Shown here: positions 30,472 to 38,004 of the stretch, in pieces
How positions within the stretch are numbered: the stretch's first letter is position 1
Layout of the letters: each line of letters starts with the position of its first letter
Assembly: GCA_035297265.1 (NCBI GenBank)
Contig: DATGZH010000006.1
Location: 1 to 38,004, forward strand
Length of the DNA stretch: 38,004 nt
Direction: 5' to 3'
From: DATGZH01 sp035297265
Lineage (GTDB): Bacteria > Actinomycetota > Acidimicrobiia > Acidimicrobiales > RAAP-2
Translations under genes and position numbers: made by a program
The notes under the pieces: generated by a model
The model's database searches: none
Told to the model about the DNA's origin: nothing
What the model saw: only the letters and a program-made list of their open reading frames with translations

Positions 30472-33400
30472 ATGACGAGTACGACCACCACCCTCACCAC
30501 CGCACCGCGGGCGGCCGCCAACTACCGCCAGCTCCGCCTCCGGCCCGAGACCGAACCGGGCGCCGTCCGCCGCCACGCCGGCTCCCTCGGCGGGGTCCTC
30601 GAGCACCTCTTGCTCGCCGGGCTGGCCTACCTGCCGTTCCTCCTCGTGAAGCCGGGGGTGGTCACCTCGGACACGAAGACCTACCTCTACCTCGACCCGG
30701 GCCGCTTCCTCCGTCAGGTGGCCTCGATGTGGAACCCGTCGGTGGGCCTCGGCACGGTCAACCACGAGTACATCGGCTACCTCTTCCCGATGGGGCCGTT
30801 CTTCTCGGTCCTCTCGGCCCTCCACGTCCCGATCTGGGTGGCCCAACGGCTGTGGCTCGGGACCATCCTCTTCGCCGCCGGGGCCGGCCTCCTCTACCTG
30901 GCCCGGGTGCTGAACGTCCGCGGCCCCGGCCGGGTGGTGGCGGCCCTCGCCTACATGCTCTCGCCGTACTTCCTCCAGTACGCCGGGCGCATCTCGGTGA
31001 TCCTCCTCCCCTGGGCCGGCCTGCCCTGGATGGTGGCCTTCACCGTCCTCGCCCTCCGCAAGGGCGGGTGGCGCTATCCGGCCCTCTTCGCCCTCGTGGT
31101 GGCCAGCGTGAGCGGCATCAACGCCAGCTCGATCATCTACGTGGGCGTCGCCCCGGTCCTCTGGCTGATCTATGCGACGACCGTCGAGCGCGAAGGCGGC
31201 TTCGGGAAGGCCGTCCTCACCGCGCTCAAGATCGGCTTCCTCACCCTCGTGGTCTGCCTCTGGTGGATCGTCGGGCTGGCCGTCGAGGCGGGCTACGGGG
31301 TGAACGTCCTCAAGTTCACCGAGACCGTGCCCTCGACGAGTGCCACCTCGAGCGCGGCCGAGGTGCTCCGGGGCATCGGCTACTGGTACTTCTACGGCCA
31401 GGACCACCTCGGGCCCTGGACCTTCTCGGTCCTCCTCTACACCCAGTGGCTCTGGCTCATCGCGCTGTCCTTCTTCATCCCGGTGCTCTCCTTCGTCTCG
31501 GCCGTCGTCGTGCGCTGGCGCCACCGGGCCTACTTCGTCCTCCTCGTCGTCGTGGGCACGGTCCTCTCCGTCGGCGCCCACCCCTTCACCCACCCGACGC
31601 CCGTGGGCAAGCTCCTCAAGGCGTTCATGACCGACACGACGGCCGGGCTGGCCATGCGCTCGACCGACCGGGCCACCCCGCTCATCGTCCTCGGGCTGGC
31701 CATGCTGCTCGGGAGCGGGGTGAGCGCGCTGTGGCGCCGCCTGCCGAAGACCGCCGTTCTCACCGCGGTGGTCATCGGCGGGCTCATCGTGGCCAACAAC
31801 CCGGCCATGTTCAACGGCGACGCCGAGGTGGCGAACGGCTTCACCCAGCCGGCGGTCCTCCCCACGGCCGAGCGCCAGGCGGCCGCCCACCTGAACGCCG
31901 TGCACCAGGGCACCCGGGTGCTCGAGATCCCCGGCGACGACTTCGCCGCCCAACGTTGGGGCGACACCGTCGACCCGGCGATGGCCGCACTCCTCACCAC
32001 CCGGCCCTTCGCCATCCACGAGCAGCAGGTGATGGGCTCAGAGGCCACCTACGACACGCTGTTCGCCCTCGACGAACCGATCCAGCAGGGCACCGAGCAG
32101 TGGAACTCGCTGGCCCAGATGGCCCGCCTCATCAGCGCCGGCGACGTGCTGGTGCAGAACGACACCGCCTACGAGCGCTACGGCATCCCCCAGCCCCAGC
32201 TGCTCGACCCGCAGCTGCAGCCGACGCCGGCCGGCCTCTCGGACCCAGTCACCTACGGCACACCCACAGAGAACGTCGCCTCGGTGCCGATGCTGAACGA
32301 GGCCGACCTGGCGGCGCCGGCGAACCCGGCCCCGCAGCCGCCGCTCGTGAGCTACACGGTCGTCGACCCCCGGCCCGTCGCCCGGGCCGAGTCGGACCAG
32401 GGGGCCGTCGTGGTGGCCGGTGACGCCACCGGCCTCGAGAACATGGCCTCGGCCGGCCTCCTCAACACGGACTCGGCCATCTACTACGCCGGCACCCTCG
32501 ACTCCCACCCGGTCCAGCTCCAGCAGCTGCTGGCAAACGGGGCGGCCCTCGTCCTCACCGACACCAACCGCAAGCAGGCGTTCCGCTGGGACACGGTCAC
32601 CGCCAACACCGGCTACACCGAGAACGCCACCGAGCAGCCCCAGAAGACCGACCGCTCGGACAGCCCGATCAACCTGTTCCCGAAGGCCCCGGTCGGCGCC
32701 CACACCCTGGCCGGCGACTTCGGCGCGGTGAGCGTCACCGCCTCCACCTACGGCAACCCCGTCTCCTACACCCCCGAGAACCGGGCCTTCGCCGCGGTGG
32801 ACGGCAACCCGGACACCTCGTGGCAGACCGGCATCTTCGAGTCGGACCCGAAGGGCGAGTGGTGGCAGATCAAGCTGCCCGGCCCGGTCACCGAGAACCA
32901 GGTCACGCTGGTCCAGACGCTGAACGGCGACACGAGCCGCTGGATCACGAAGGCCAAGCTCACCTTCGACGGCGGCCACCCCGAGACCGTGACCCTCGGG
33001 CCGTCGTCGCGCACCGCGGCCGGCCAGGTGGTGCCGTTCCCGAAGCAGACCTTCTCGACCATGCGCATCACGATCGAGCAGACGAACAACGACACCGTCC
33101 CGACGGCCCAGGCCTCCGAGGTCGGCTTGGCCGAGGTGGAGCTGCCCGGCGTGCACGTCCAGGAGATCATCGTCATGCCGACCGACCTCCTCACCGCGGC
33201 CGGTGCCGCCTCGCTCCACAACCGCCTCACGCTCGTCATGACGAGGGAGCGGGTCGCCCCGTACCCGGGCCGCAGCGACCCCGAGACCGACATCGTCCGG
33301 GCCTTCACCCTCCCGACGGCCCGCACGTTCACGCTGTCGGGCACGGCCAGCCTGTCGGCCCTCATCCCCGACAGCGAGATCGACCAGCTCCTCGGCCGAC

Positions 33401-35205
33401 CGGGCACCGACGGCAGCGGCATCGTGGCCTTCTCGTCCGGCCGGCTGCCCGGCGGCCTGGCCGAAGGCGCCGGCTCGGCCCTCGATGACAACCCGACGAC
33501 GATCTGGCAGCCGGGCTTCGAGGCCCCCTACCAGATCGGCGCCTTCGTCCAGTACGACCTGCCGCACTACTACACGTTCGACCACATGAACCTCCAGGTC
33601 GTGGCGGACGGTCGCCACTCGGTGCCCACGTCGATCAGCGTCAGCACCGAACAGGGCACACGGAACCTCACACTCCCGCCCATCGCCGATGGGAAGACCC
33701 CCGGCTCCGTGACGACCATCCCGCTCAGCTTCCCGGCCCTGTCCGGGTACACCGTGAAGGTCACGATCACCGGGGCCCGCTTCGAGCGCTCGAGCAACTT
33801 CTACGCCGCCCAGCCACTCGCTCTTCCGGTCGCCATCGCCGAGGTCGGGCTCCCGGGTCTCGTCATGCCGAAGGACCCGGCCAACGTCGCGGGCACGTGC
33901 CGCTCGGACCTCCTGTCGGTCGACGGCCACCCGGTCGACGTCCGGGTGGTCGGGCCGACGGCCACCGCCCTCGCCAACGGCGAGCTCTCGGTCGAGCCCT
34001 GCGGGTCGTCGGCCAACGGCATCACTCTCGGGCCGGGCCAACACGTGATCGAGACGAGCGTCGGGCACCAGACCGGGTGGCAGCTCGACCAGCTCGCCCT
34101 GGACTCGGCGCCCGGCGGCGGGCCGGCCCCGGCGGCGCCGCCGACCGCCCTCCCGGCCGCCCAGCCCGGACCGACGCCGACCGTCACGACGCTGAGCCAG
34201 GGCCCGACCACCCTCCATCTCGGGGTGACCGGGGCCACCGGCCCCTTCGAGCTGGTCCTCGGTGAGAGCATCAACGCCGGCTGGACGGCGGTGGCCACCC
34301 CCGCCCGGGACGCCCCGGCCGGCTCGCACACCGTCCACCTCGGGACCCCCGAGCTGATCGACGGCTACGCCAACGGCTGGTCGGTGAGCGCGGCCCAGCT
34401 GGCCGCCCTTGGCGCCACCCACACCGGCGCCTTCACCGTGACCCTCACGTGGGCCCCGCAGAGCAAGGTCTGGTTGGCCCTCGTCGCCTCGGCGGCCGGG
34501 GTCGTGCTGTGCCTCTTCCTCGTCCTCGTGCCTCGCCGGCTCTTCCGCCGCCGACGGGGTCGTCACGCCGCCGGCGGGGCCGACGACCGGGCGGCCGACG
34601 GGGCCGACACCAATGGTCACGGGACGGCGGCCCACGGGAACGGCACCCTCGCCAACGGGTCGAGGGGCAACGGCGCCACGATGCCGGTCGTGCCCGCCCT
34701 CGGCAACGGTTCGACCGACGAGCTCGAGGTGGTCGGCTGGTCCGAGGAACCCGACCGCGCCCCGGAGCTGGCCAGCCCGCTCACGAGCGATGGCCGGCGG
34801 CCGGGCATCGTGGCCCTCGTCCTCACCGCGCTCGTCACCGGCCTCGTGGCCACGGTCATCACCGAGCCCCTCGTCGGCCTGGCGGCCGGCGTGGCCACCC
34901 TCGCCGCGCTCGCCATCCGGCCGGCCCGGGCCATCACCTCACTCCTGGCGGTGGCCTTCCTCGTCGCCGCGGCCGTGAGCATCGTCGTGGGCCAGGCCCA
35001 GCACCCGTTGCCCGAGAACGCCGACTGGCCCGGCGCCTACGAGAGTGCGGCCCTCTGTGCCTGGTTGGCCGTGGTCTTCCTCGGAGCCGACGCCGTCGCC
35101 ACGACGGGTCGGTGGTTGGCCGCACGGCGGCGACGACGAAAGGAACGGCGGCGCCCGACGCCGACCGAGGTACCGCAGGCCGAAACGGTGGCCACACCGA
35201 CCTGA
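30472..35205 (+). CDS. AftD-like alpha-(1->3)-arabinofuranosyltransferase (DUF3367, GT-C) with discoidin-like domains
   Basis: 1577 residues. The first ~430 form a GT-C multi-TM core with the DUF3367 marks: VVTSDTKTYLYLDPGRFL, the WNPSVGLGTVNHEYIGYLFP stretch, MGPFF, and a long series of membrane helices. The extracytoplasmic part contains two F5/8-type C (discoidin, carbohydrate-binding) domains: ~740-895 (AVDGNPDTSWQTG; WWQIKLPGPVTENQVTL) and ~995-1110 (ALDDNPTTIWQPGF; FVQYDLPHYYTFDHM). A C-terminal TM at ~1335, a Gly/Asn-rich cytoplasmic loop and about three further TMs end it. Mycobacterial AftD (~1400 residues) adds arabinofuranose to arabinogalactan and lipoarabinomannan from a decaprenyl donor. 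In this probable non-mycolate host the acceptor glycan is unknown. Neighbouring GT4 and flippase genes fit an envelope glycan locus. Confidence 0.88.
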   Translation: MTSTTTTLTTAPRAAANYRQLRLRPETEPGAVRRHAGSLGGVLEHLLLAGLAYLPFLLVKPGVVTSDTKTYLYLDPGRFLRQVASMWNPSVGLGTVNHEYIGYLFPMGPFFSVLSALHVPIWVAQRLWLGTILFAAGAGLLYLARVLNVRGPGRVVAALAYMLSPYFLQYAGRISVILLPWAGLPWMVAFTVLALRKGGWRYPALFALVVASVSGINASSIIYVGVAPVLWLIYATTVEREGGFGKAVLTALKIGFLTLVVCLWWIVGLAVEAGYGVNVLKFTETVPSTSATSSAAEVLRGIGYWYFYGQDHLGPWTFSVLLYTQWLWLIALSFFIPVLSFVSAVVVRWRHRAYFVLLVVVGTVLSVGAHPFTHPTPVGKLLKAFMTDTTAGLAMRSTDRATPLIVLGLAMLLGSGVSALWRRLPKTAVLTAVVIGGLIVANNPAMFNGDAEVANGFTQPAVLPTAERQAAAHLNAVHQGTRVLEIPGDDFAAQRWGDTVDPAMAALLTTRPFAIHEQQVMGSEATYDTLFALDEPIQQGTEQWNSLAQMARLISAGDVLVQNDTAYERYGIPQPQLLDPQLQPTPAGLSDPVTYGTPTENVASVPMLNEADLAAPANPAPQPPLVSYTVVDPRPVARAESDQGAVVVAGDATGLENMASAGLLNTDSAIYYAGTLDSHPVQLQQLLANGAALVLTDTNRKQAFRWDTVTANTGYTENATEQPQKTDRSDSPINLFPKAPVGAHTLAGDFGAVSVTASTYGNPVSYTPENRAFAAVDGNPDTSWQTGIFESDPKGEWWQIKLPGPVTENQVTLVQTLNGDTSRWITKAKLTFDGGHPETVTLGPSSRTAAGQVVPFPKQTFSTMRITIEQTNNDTVPTAQASEVGLAEVELPGVHVQEIIVMPTDLLTAAGAASLHNRLTLVMTRERVAPYPGRSDPETDIVRAFTLPTARTFTLSGTASLSALIPDSEIDQLLGRPGTDGSGIVAFSSGRLPGGLAEGAGSALDDNPTTIWQPGFEAPYQIGAFVQYDLPHYYTFDHMNLQVVADGRHSVPTSISVSTEQGTRNLTLPPIADGKTPGSVTTIPLSFPALSGYTVKVTITGARFERSSNFYAAQPLALPVAIAEVGLPGLVMPKDPANVAGTCRSDLLSVDGHPVDVRVVGPTATALANGELSVEPCGSSANGITLGPGQHVIETSVGHQTGWQLDQLALDSAPGGGPAPAAPPTALPAAQPGPTPTVTTLSQGPTTLHLGVTGATGPFELVLGESINAGWTAVATPARDAPAGSHTVHLGTPELIDGYANGWSVSAAQLAALGATHTGAFTVTLTWAPQSKVWLALVASAAGVVLCLFLVLVPRRLFRRRRGRHAAGGADDRAADGADTNGHGTAAHGNGTLANGSRGNGATMPVVPALGNGSTDELEVVGWSEEPDRAPELASPLTSDGRRPGIVALVLTALVTGLVATVITEPLVGLAAGVATLAALAIRPARAITSLLAVAFLVAAAVSIVVGQAQHPLPENADWPGAYESAALCAWLAVVFLGADAVATTGRWLAARRRRRKERRRPTPTEVPQAETVATPT

Positions 35206-35214
35206 CGCATCCGG

Positions 35215-35233
35215 CCGCCCTGAGCACGGGCGG
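35215..35233. terminator. Hairpin between convergent genes
   Basis: CCGCCC (35215-35220) and GGGCGG (35228-35233) form a 6-bp stem around TGAGCAC. They sit between the stop of the AftD-like gene (35205) and that of the convergent gene (35241), so a bidirectional terminator is likely. Confidence 0.5.
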
Positions 35234-35240
35234 TGACGGT

Positions 35241-36137
35241 TCAGGGAAGCGACCAGGTCACGCCGGCGGGGGCGTTGGCCGCGTTCTCCGCCACTTCGAC
35301 CCCCGTCGGTGGACCGGGCATGGGAGGAAGCCCGGTGACGTCGCCGGTGGCCACGAGGAACCAACCGGTTCTCGTCCCGCCGGCCGGGAGCGGCGTACCG
35401 AGCGCGAACAAAGAACCCCACGGTGGAGGTGAGTTCGGGTCGATGCCGATATAGCGGTTCGACCCGAACCCCACCGTGACGGTCATCGTGAGGTTCTTGT
35501 CGGCACCCGTCTCGAACACGACGGGGTTGGCACTCGTGTTGTGCACCTCGAGCTCCAGCGCCACGTAGGGCGGCTGATCGGAAGGACTCGTGGTGATCGG
35601 CTGCCCGTTGACCGCCTGCACCGGGTAGACGACGGCGAGCAGCGTGATCTGCACCGGTTGGCTCTGCACGACATAGGAGCGGGTCTGGCCGATGTCACCC
35701 CCGTGGAGGAGAGGCTCGGAGGACGGGATACCCCCGGCGGCCGTCGTCGACGTGGACGAGGTCGTGACCGTGGACCCCGTCGTCGACGTGGACGACGTCG
35801 TGGCCGTGGGCCCCGTCGTGGTCGAGCCGGGGGTCGTGGGCACCTTGACCGGGGCGTGCCTCTGCACGAGGACGGCGATCCCGGCCGCCACCGCGATCAC
35901 GAGCGCGCCCCCGGCGAGCAGGATCGGCAGGAGGCCGTGGCGTCGGGGCGTCGGGGCCTCGGTCGCGCCGGGTGTTGGCGGGGGCCCGCCGGGAACGACC
36001 GGGGCGGTCGGCGGAGGAGGACCCGCCGGCGCGACGGGCGTCGGCGGTGGTGGCTGGTATGACGGATGCAGCTCGGCCGGGTACCACCGGCCGTCACTGG
36101 CCAGCCAGTCACCCGGTTGGGTCGGGTGCTCGCTCAT
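35241..36137 (-). CDS. Membrane protein with W..SDGRWYP motif and DUF4352-like domain (paralogue of 25967 gene)
   Basis: 298 residues from ATG 36137, with AGGAGGGG as ribosome site. Residues 11-20 (WLASDGRWYP) form the cytoplasmic motif, followed by a Pro-rich stretch to ~65. One TM lies at ~68-90 (LLPILLAGGALVIAVAAGIAVL). A Thr/Ser-rich linker (~98-135) leads to the extracytoplasmic beta-rich domain. That domain repeats the pattern of the 230-residue protein at 25967: LLHGGDIGQTRS, VQITLLAVVYPV and VALELEVHNTSAN. The Thr/Ser linker is specific to this copy. Function unknown; a ligand-binding or adhesive Ig-like surface domain is plausible. It converges on the AftD-like gene, and upstream lies the GT4 gene on the same strand (83 bases). 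Confidence 0.82.
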   Translation of the reverse strand: MSEHPTQPGDWLASDGRWYPAELHPSYQPPPPTPVAPAGPPPPTAPVVPGGPPPTPGATEAPTPRRHGLLPILLAGGALVIAVAAGIAVLVQRHAPVKVPTTPGSTTTGPTATTSSTSTTGSTVTTSSTSTTAAGGIPSSEPLLHGGDIGQTRSYVVQSQPVQITLLAVVYPVQAVNGQPITTSPSDQPPYVALELEVHNTSANPVVFETGADKNLTMTVTVGFGSNRYIGIDPNSPPPWGSLFALGTPLPAGGTRTGWFLVATGDVTGLPPMPGPPTGVEVAENAANAPAGVTWSLP

Positions 36138-36220
36138 CGTCCCCTCCTACATCCCCTCCACCACGGACCACCTCGGACCGTGGCGCGGGCCCGGGGCCGA
36201 CCCCCGGCCCTCGTCCCCGC

Positions 36221-37432
36221 TCAGCGGCGGCGGACCGCCTCCCCGGCCAGCGCCTCGAGCGTGCTCCGAGCCGTGCCCGACCAGGTGAACCAGCGGGCCC
36301 GGGCCTGGGCGCCCGCCCCGAGGCGCCGACGGAGGTCCGGATCGCCGAGCACCCGGCCGAGCGCGGCGGCCACGCCGTCGGTCCGCCCGACGAGGAGGCC
36401 GGTGGTGCCGTCGACCACCGCGTCGCGGTGCCCGGCGATGTCGGTGGCCACCGCCGGCGTGCCGCAGGCGCCCGCTTCGGTCAGTGTCATCCCCCAGCCC
36501 TCGCGGAGCGACGTCGACGCCACCACCCAGGCCCGGCGGTAGTGGTCGATGAGCTCGTCGTCGCTCAACCGGCCCGGCAGCTCGATCCACTCGTCCGCCC
36601 CGAGCCGGTGGCGCAGGGCCTCGAGCGCGGGGCGCTCGTAGCCCTCGCCGACGATCGTGGCCCGCAGCTCGGGCTGTTGGCTCTTCACCTCGGCCAGCGC
36701 CTCGATCAGGAGGTCGAAGCGCTTGACCGGCACGAGGCGGCCCACGGCCACGACGGTCGGCGTCGGCGATCGCTCACCCCCCGGCGAGAAGCGCGGTTCG
36801 ATGCCCGGCGAGGCCACCGAGACCCGTTCGGGGCGGAGCCGGAGCAGCTCGATGATCTCCTCGCGCGAGGACCCCGAGAGGGTGACGACCCGGCTCGACC
36901 GGTAGAACGGGGGCGCCACCTTCGACTCGATGGTCTCGCCCACCTTGGCCAACCAGTCCGGCAGCACCATGCGCCACATCTCGGCGTGCACGTGGTGGAG
37001 GAAGACGATACGGGGGCCTCGGTACCAGAGCGGCGAGAAGAACGGCATGCCGTTCCAGATCTCGACGAGCCCCTCGCCCGGCCGGTGCCCGCCCCGCAGG
37101 CCCTCGAGCGCGGCCGACCCGAAGACCCGGTAGCGGCCCGAGCGGCGCACGACGGCGTAGCCGTCGCGCTCGTGGTACTCGGGCCGGCCGGGAACGGCCG
37201 AGGTCCGGAACGAGACGTCGATCCCGGCCGCCGCCCACTCGGTGGCGATGCGGTGGGCGTGCAGCTCGGAGCCGCCCGCCTCGGGGTCGTCGAGGTCGCG
37301 CCAGGCCACGAAGTGCACCCGTTTGAGGCCGGCCTCGGCGGCGATGGCCGCCAGGACCTCGCGATCCCCCGGCACCGGGGGCACTACGACCTCGGGAACC
37401 TCGCGCCCCGGCCCCTTGCCCTGCTCGCTCAT
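36221..37432 (-). CDS. Glycosyltransferase, GT4 family (GT-B fold)
   Basis: 403 residues from ATG 37432, with GGTGGAGG just upstream; an in-frame ATG 8 codons earlier is possible. The N-terminal domain (~38-215) includes AGGSELHAHRIA and VFLHHVHAEMW, typical of acceptor/phosphate loops. The C-terminal domain has VVAVGRLVPVKRFDLLIEA (start of the nucleotide-sugar domain), IVGEGYERPALEAL, and the retaining GT4 EX7E motif at E311-E319 (EGWGMTLTE) followed by AGACGTPAVATDIAGHRD. Such enzymes transfer a sugar from a nucleotide donor to a lipid- or glycan-linked acceptor at the cytoplasmic face; mannosyl transfer is common but not provable here. It lies downstream of the flippase-like gene in the same direction. 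Confidence 0.92.
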   Translation of the reverse strand: MSEQGKGPGREVPEVVVPPVPGDREVLAAIAAEAGLKRVHFVAWRDLDDPEAGGSELHAHRIATEWAAAGIDVSFRTSAVPGRPEYHERDGYAVVRRSGRYRVFGSAALEGLRGGHRPGEGLVEIWNGMPFFSPLWYRGPRIVFLHHVHAEMWRMVLPDWLAKVGETIESKVAPPFYRSSRVVTLSGSSREEIIELLRLRPERVSVASPGIEPRFSPGGERSPTPTVVAVGRLVPVKRFDLLIEALAEVKSQQPELRATIVGEGYERPALEALRHRLGADEWIELPGRLSDDELIDHYRRAWVVASTSLREGWGMTLTEAGACGTPAVATDIAGHRDAVVDGTTGLLVGRTDGVAAALGRVLGDPDLRRRLGAGAQARARWFTWSGTARSTLEALAGEAVRRR

Positions 37433-37551
37433 CAGCCTCCACCGACCAGGCGCCAAGCGCCGCCGCGCCCGTTCGACCGCCCCTCGGGCCGTCCGGGTAT
37501 CCAGACGACGCTAGCCCAGGTGGGCCGGCCGGCCCTCGATGGACGCCTGGC

Positions 37552-38004
37552 TCAGGAGGGACGGAGCCGCCGGTGGTGTACCCGGGCGAACCCGATCACC
37601 GTGGCGAGGGCCAGCACCGACTGGACAGCGAGGTCCACCCGGGCCGTGGTGACCGGCGAGCCGTTCGCCGCCACCACCGCCGCGGTGAGCGCGGCCCCGC
37701 CAGCGGCGAGGAGCACGACGATCCAGCGGCGGGCCACCGCGAGGAGGTACATCGTGAGGACGACGGTCACGCTGAGACAGGCCATGGCGAGGACGAGCGG
37801 GGCGAACGCCGCCTCGGCCCCGAGGTAGCGGGCGGAGAAGACCACCGTGAGGAGGAGGTGGGGGAAGGCGAAGGCCACGATCACGAGGGCCGACGCCGGC
37901 ACCGCTAGCAGCAGGAGCGTGACGAGGAGCTGGCGCAGGGCGTGGCCCCCCTGGTGCCAGCGGATGGCGGCCTCGGGGAGGAGGTAGCCCCCGAGGGCGA
38001 AGGC
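37552..38004 (-). CDS. Polysaccharide flippase-like membrane protein, C-terminal part (cut by right edge)
   Basis: The minus-strand frame is open from the window edge (38004) to the TGA at 37552, giving the last 150 residues. The start is outside the window; a GTG at 37902 is internal. About four hydrophobic helices are visible: QLLVTLLLLAVPASALVIVA, then FPHLLLTVVFSARYLGAEAAFAPLVLAMAC in two parts, VVLTMYLLAVARRWIVVLL and the last near VQSVLALATVIGF. The FSARYLGAEAAFAPLVL stretch is typical of the Wzx/MATE-type oligosaccharide flippase fold (MurJ/Wzx clan). It fits the neighbouring GT4 and AftD-like genes as exporter of a lipid-linked glycan. Family assignment is moderate because two thirds of the protein is missing. 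Confidence 0.7.
   Translation of the reverse strand, partial: AFALGGYLLPEAAIRWHQGGHALRQLLVTLLLLAVPASALVIVAFAFPHLLLTVVFSARYLGAEAAFAPLVLAMACLSVTVVLTMYLLAVARRWIVVLLAAGGAALTAAVVAANGSPVTTARVDLAVQSVLALATVIGFARVHHRRLRPS

Noticed and set aside
32038..34635. Minus-strand open frame of 865 codons opposite the AftD-like gene
   Set aside because: Shadow of the plus-strand gene; composition is G/R/V/D-rich without motifs.

Overview
The window is a high-GC actinobacterial chromosome segment. Nearly every third codon position is G or C, GTG and TTG starts are common, and neighbouring genes often overlap by 4 bases. The gene order uvrC-rapZ-yvcK-(whiA missing)-gap-pgk-tpiA-secG is that of Actinomycetota. 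Two proteins carry a W..DG.WYP motif that I associate with Acidimicrobiia, so that class is my best guess (inference only). No rRNA, CRISPR array or insertion sequence was seen.

Left end (1-5816): the first 889 codons of a secreted LamG/RHS-repeat protein run off the left edge on the minus strand. About 680 bases without a clear gene follow. Next comes a small integrative module: an excisionase-like HTH gene diverging from a zinc-ribbon hypothetical gene, which overlaps a tyrosine integrase. The module abuts the 3' end of a tRNA-Leu(GAG), the usual target of such integrases.

Glycolysis/repair/secretion operon (5901-14841, minus strand): transcription runs uvrC, rapZ, yvcK, gap, pgk, tpiA, secG and a lipoprotein-type peptide-binding protein. 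uvrC/rapZ, rapZ/yvcK and secG/binding protein share 4-base stop-start overlaps. nadA diverges from uvrC.

Middle (16214-22873): a one-TM Thr-rich surface protein gene lies on the minus strand. It is read in frame, without an intervening stop, from an upstream winged-helix-like segment. Diverging from it is a MoxR ATPase-DUF58-transglutaminase (TgpA-like) operon.

Right half (22870-38004): uvrA, with a clear LexA/SOS box upstream, and uvrB flank a small membrane protein gene. The minus-strand run methyltransferase-coaE-uvrB diverges from a very large AftD-like GT-C arabinofuranosyltransferase with discoidin-like domains. After it come a paralogue of the small membrane protein, a GT4 glycosyltransferase and the C-terminal part of a probable polysaccharide flippase, cut by the right edge. 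uvrA, uvrB and uvrC, the whole excision nuclease, lie within 13 kb, and the last 8 kb looks like a cell-envelope glycan locus.
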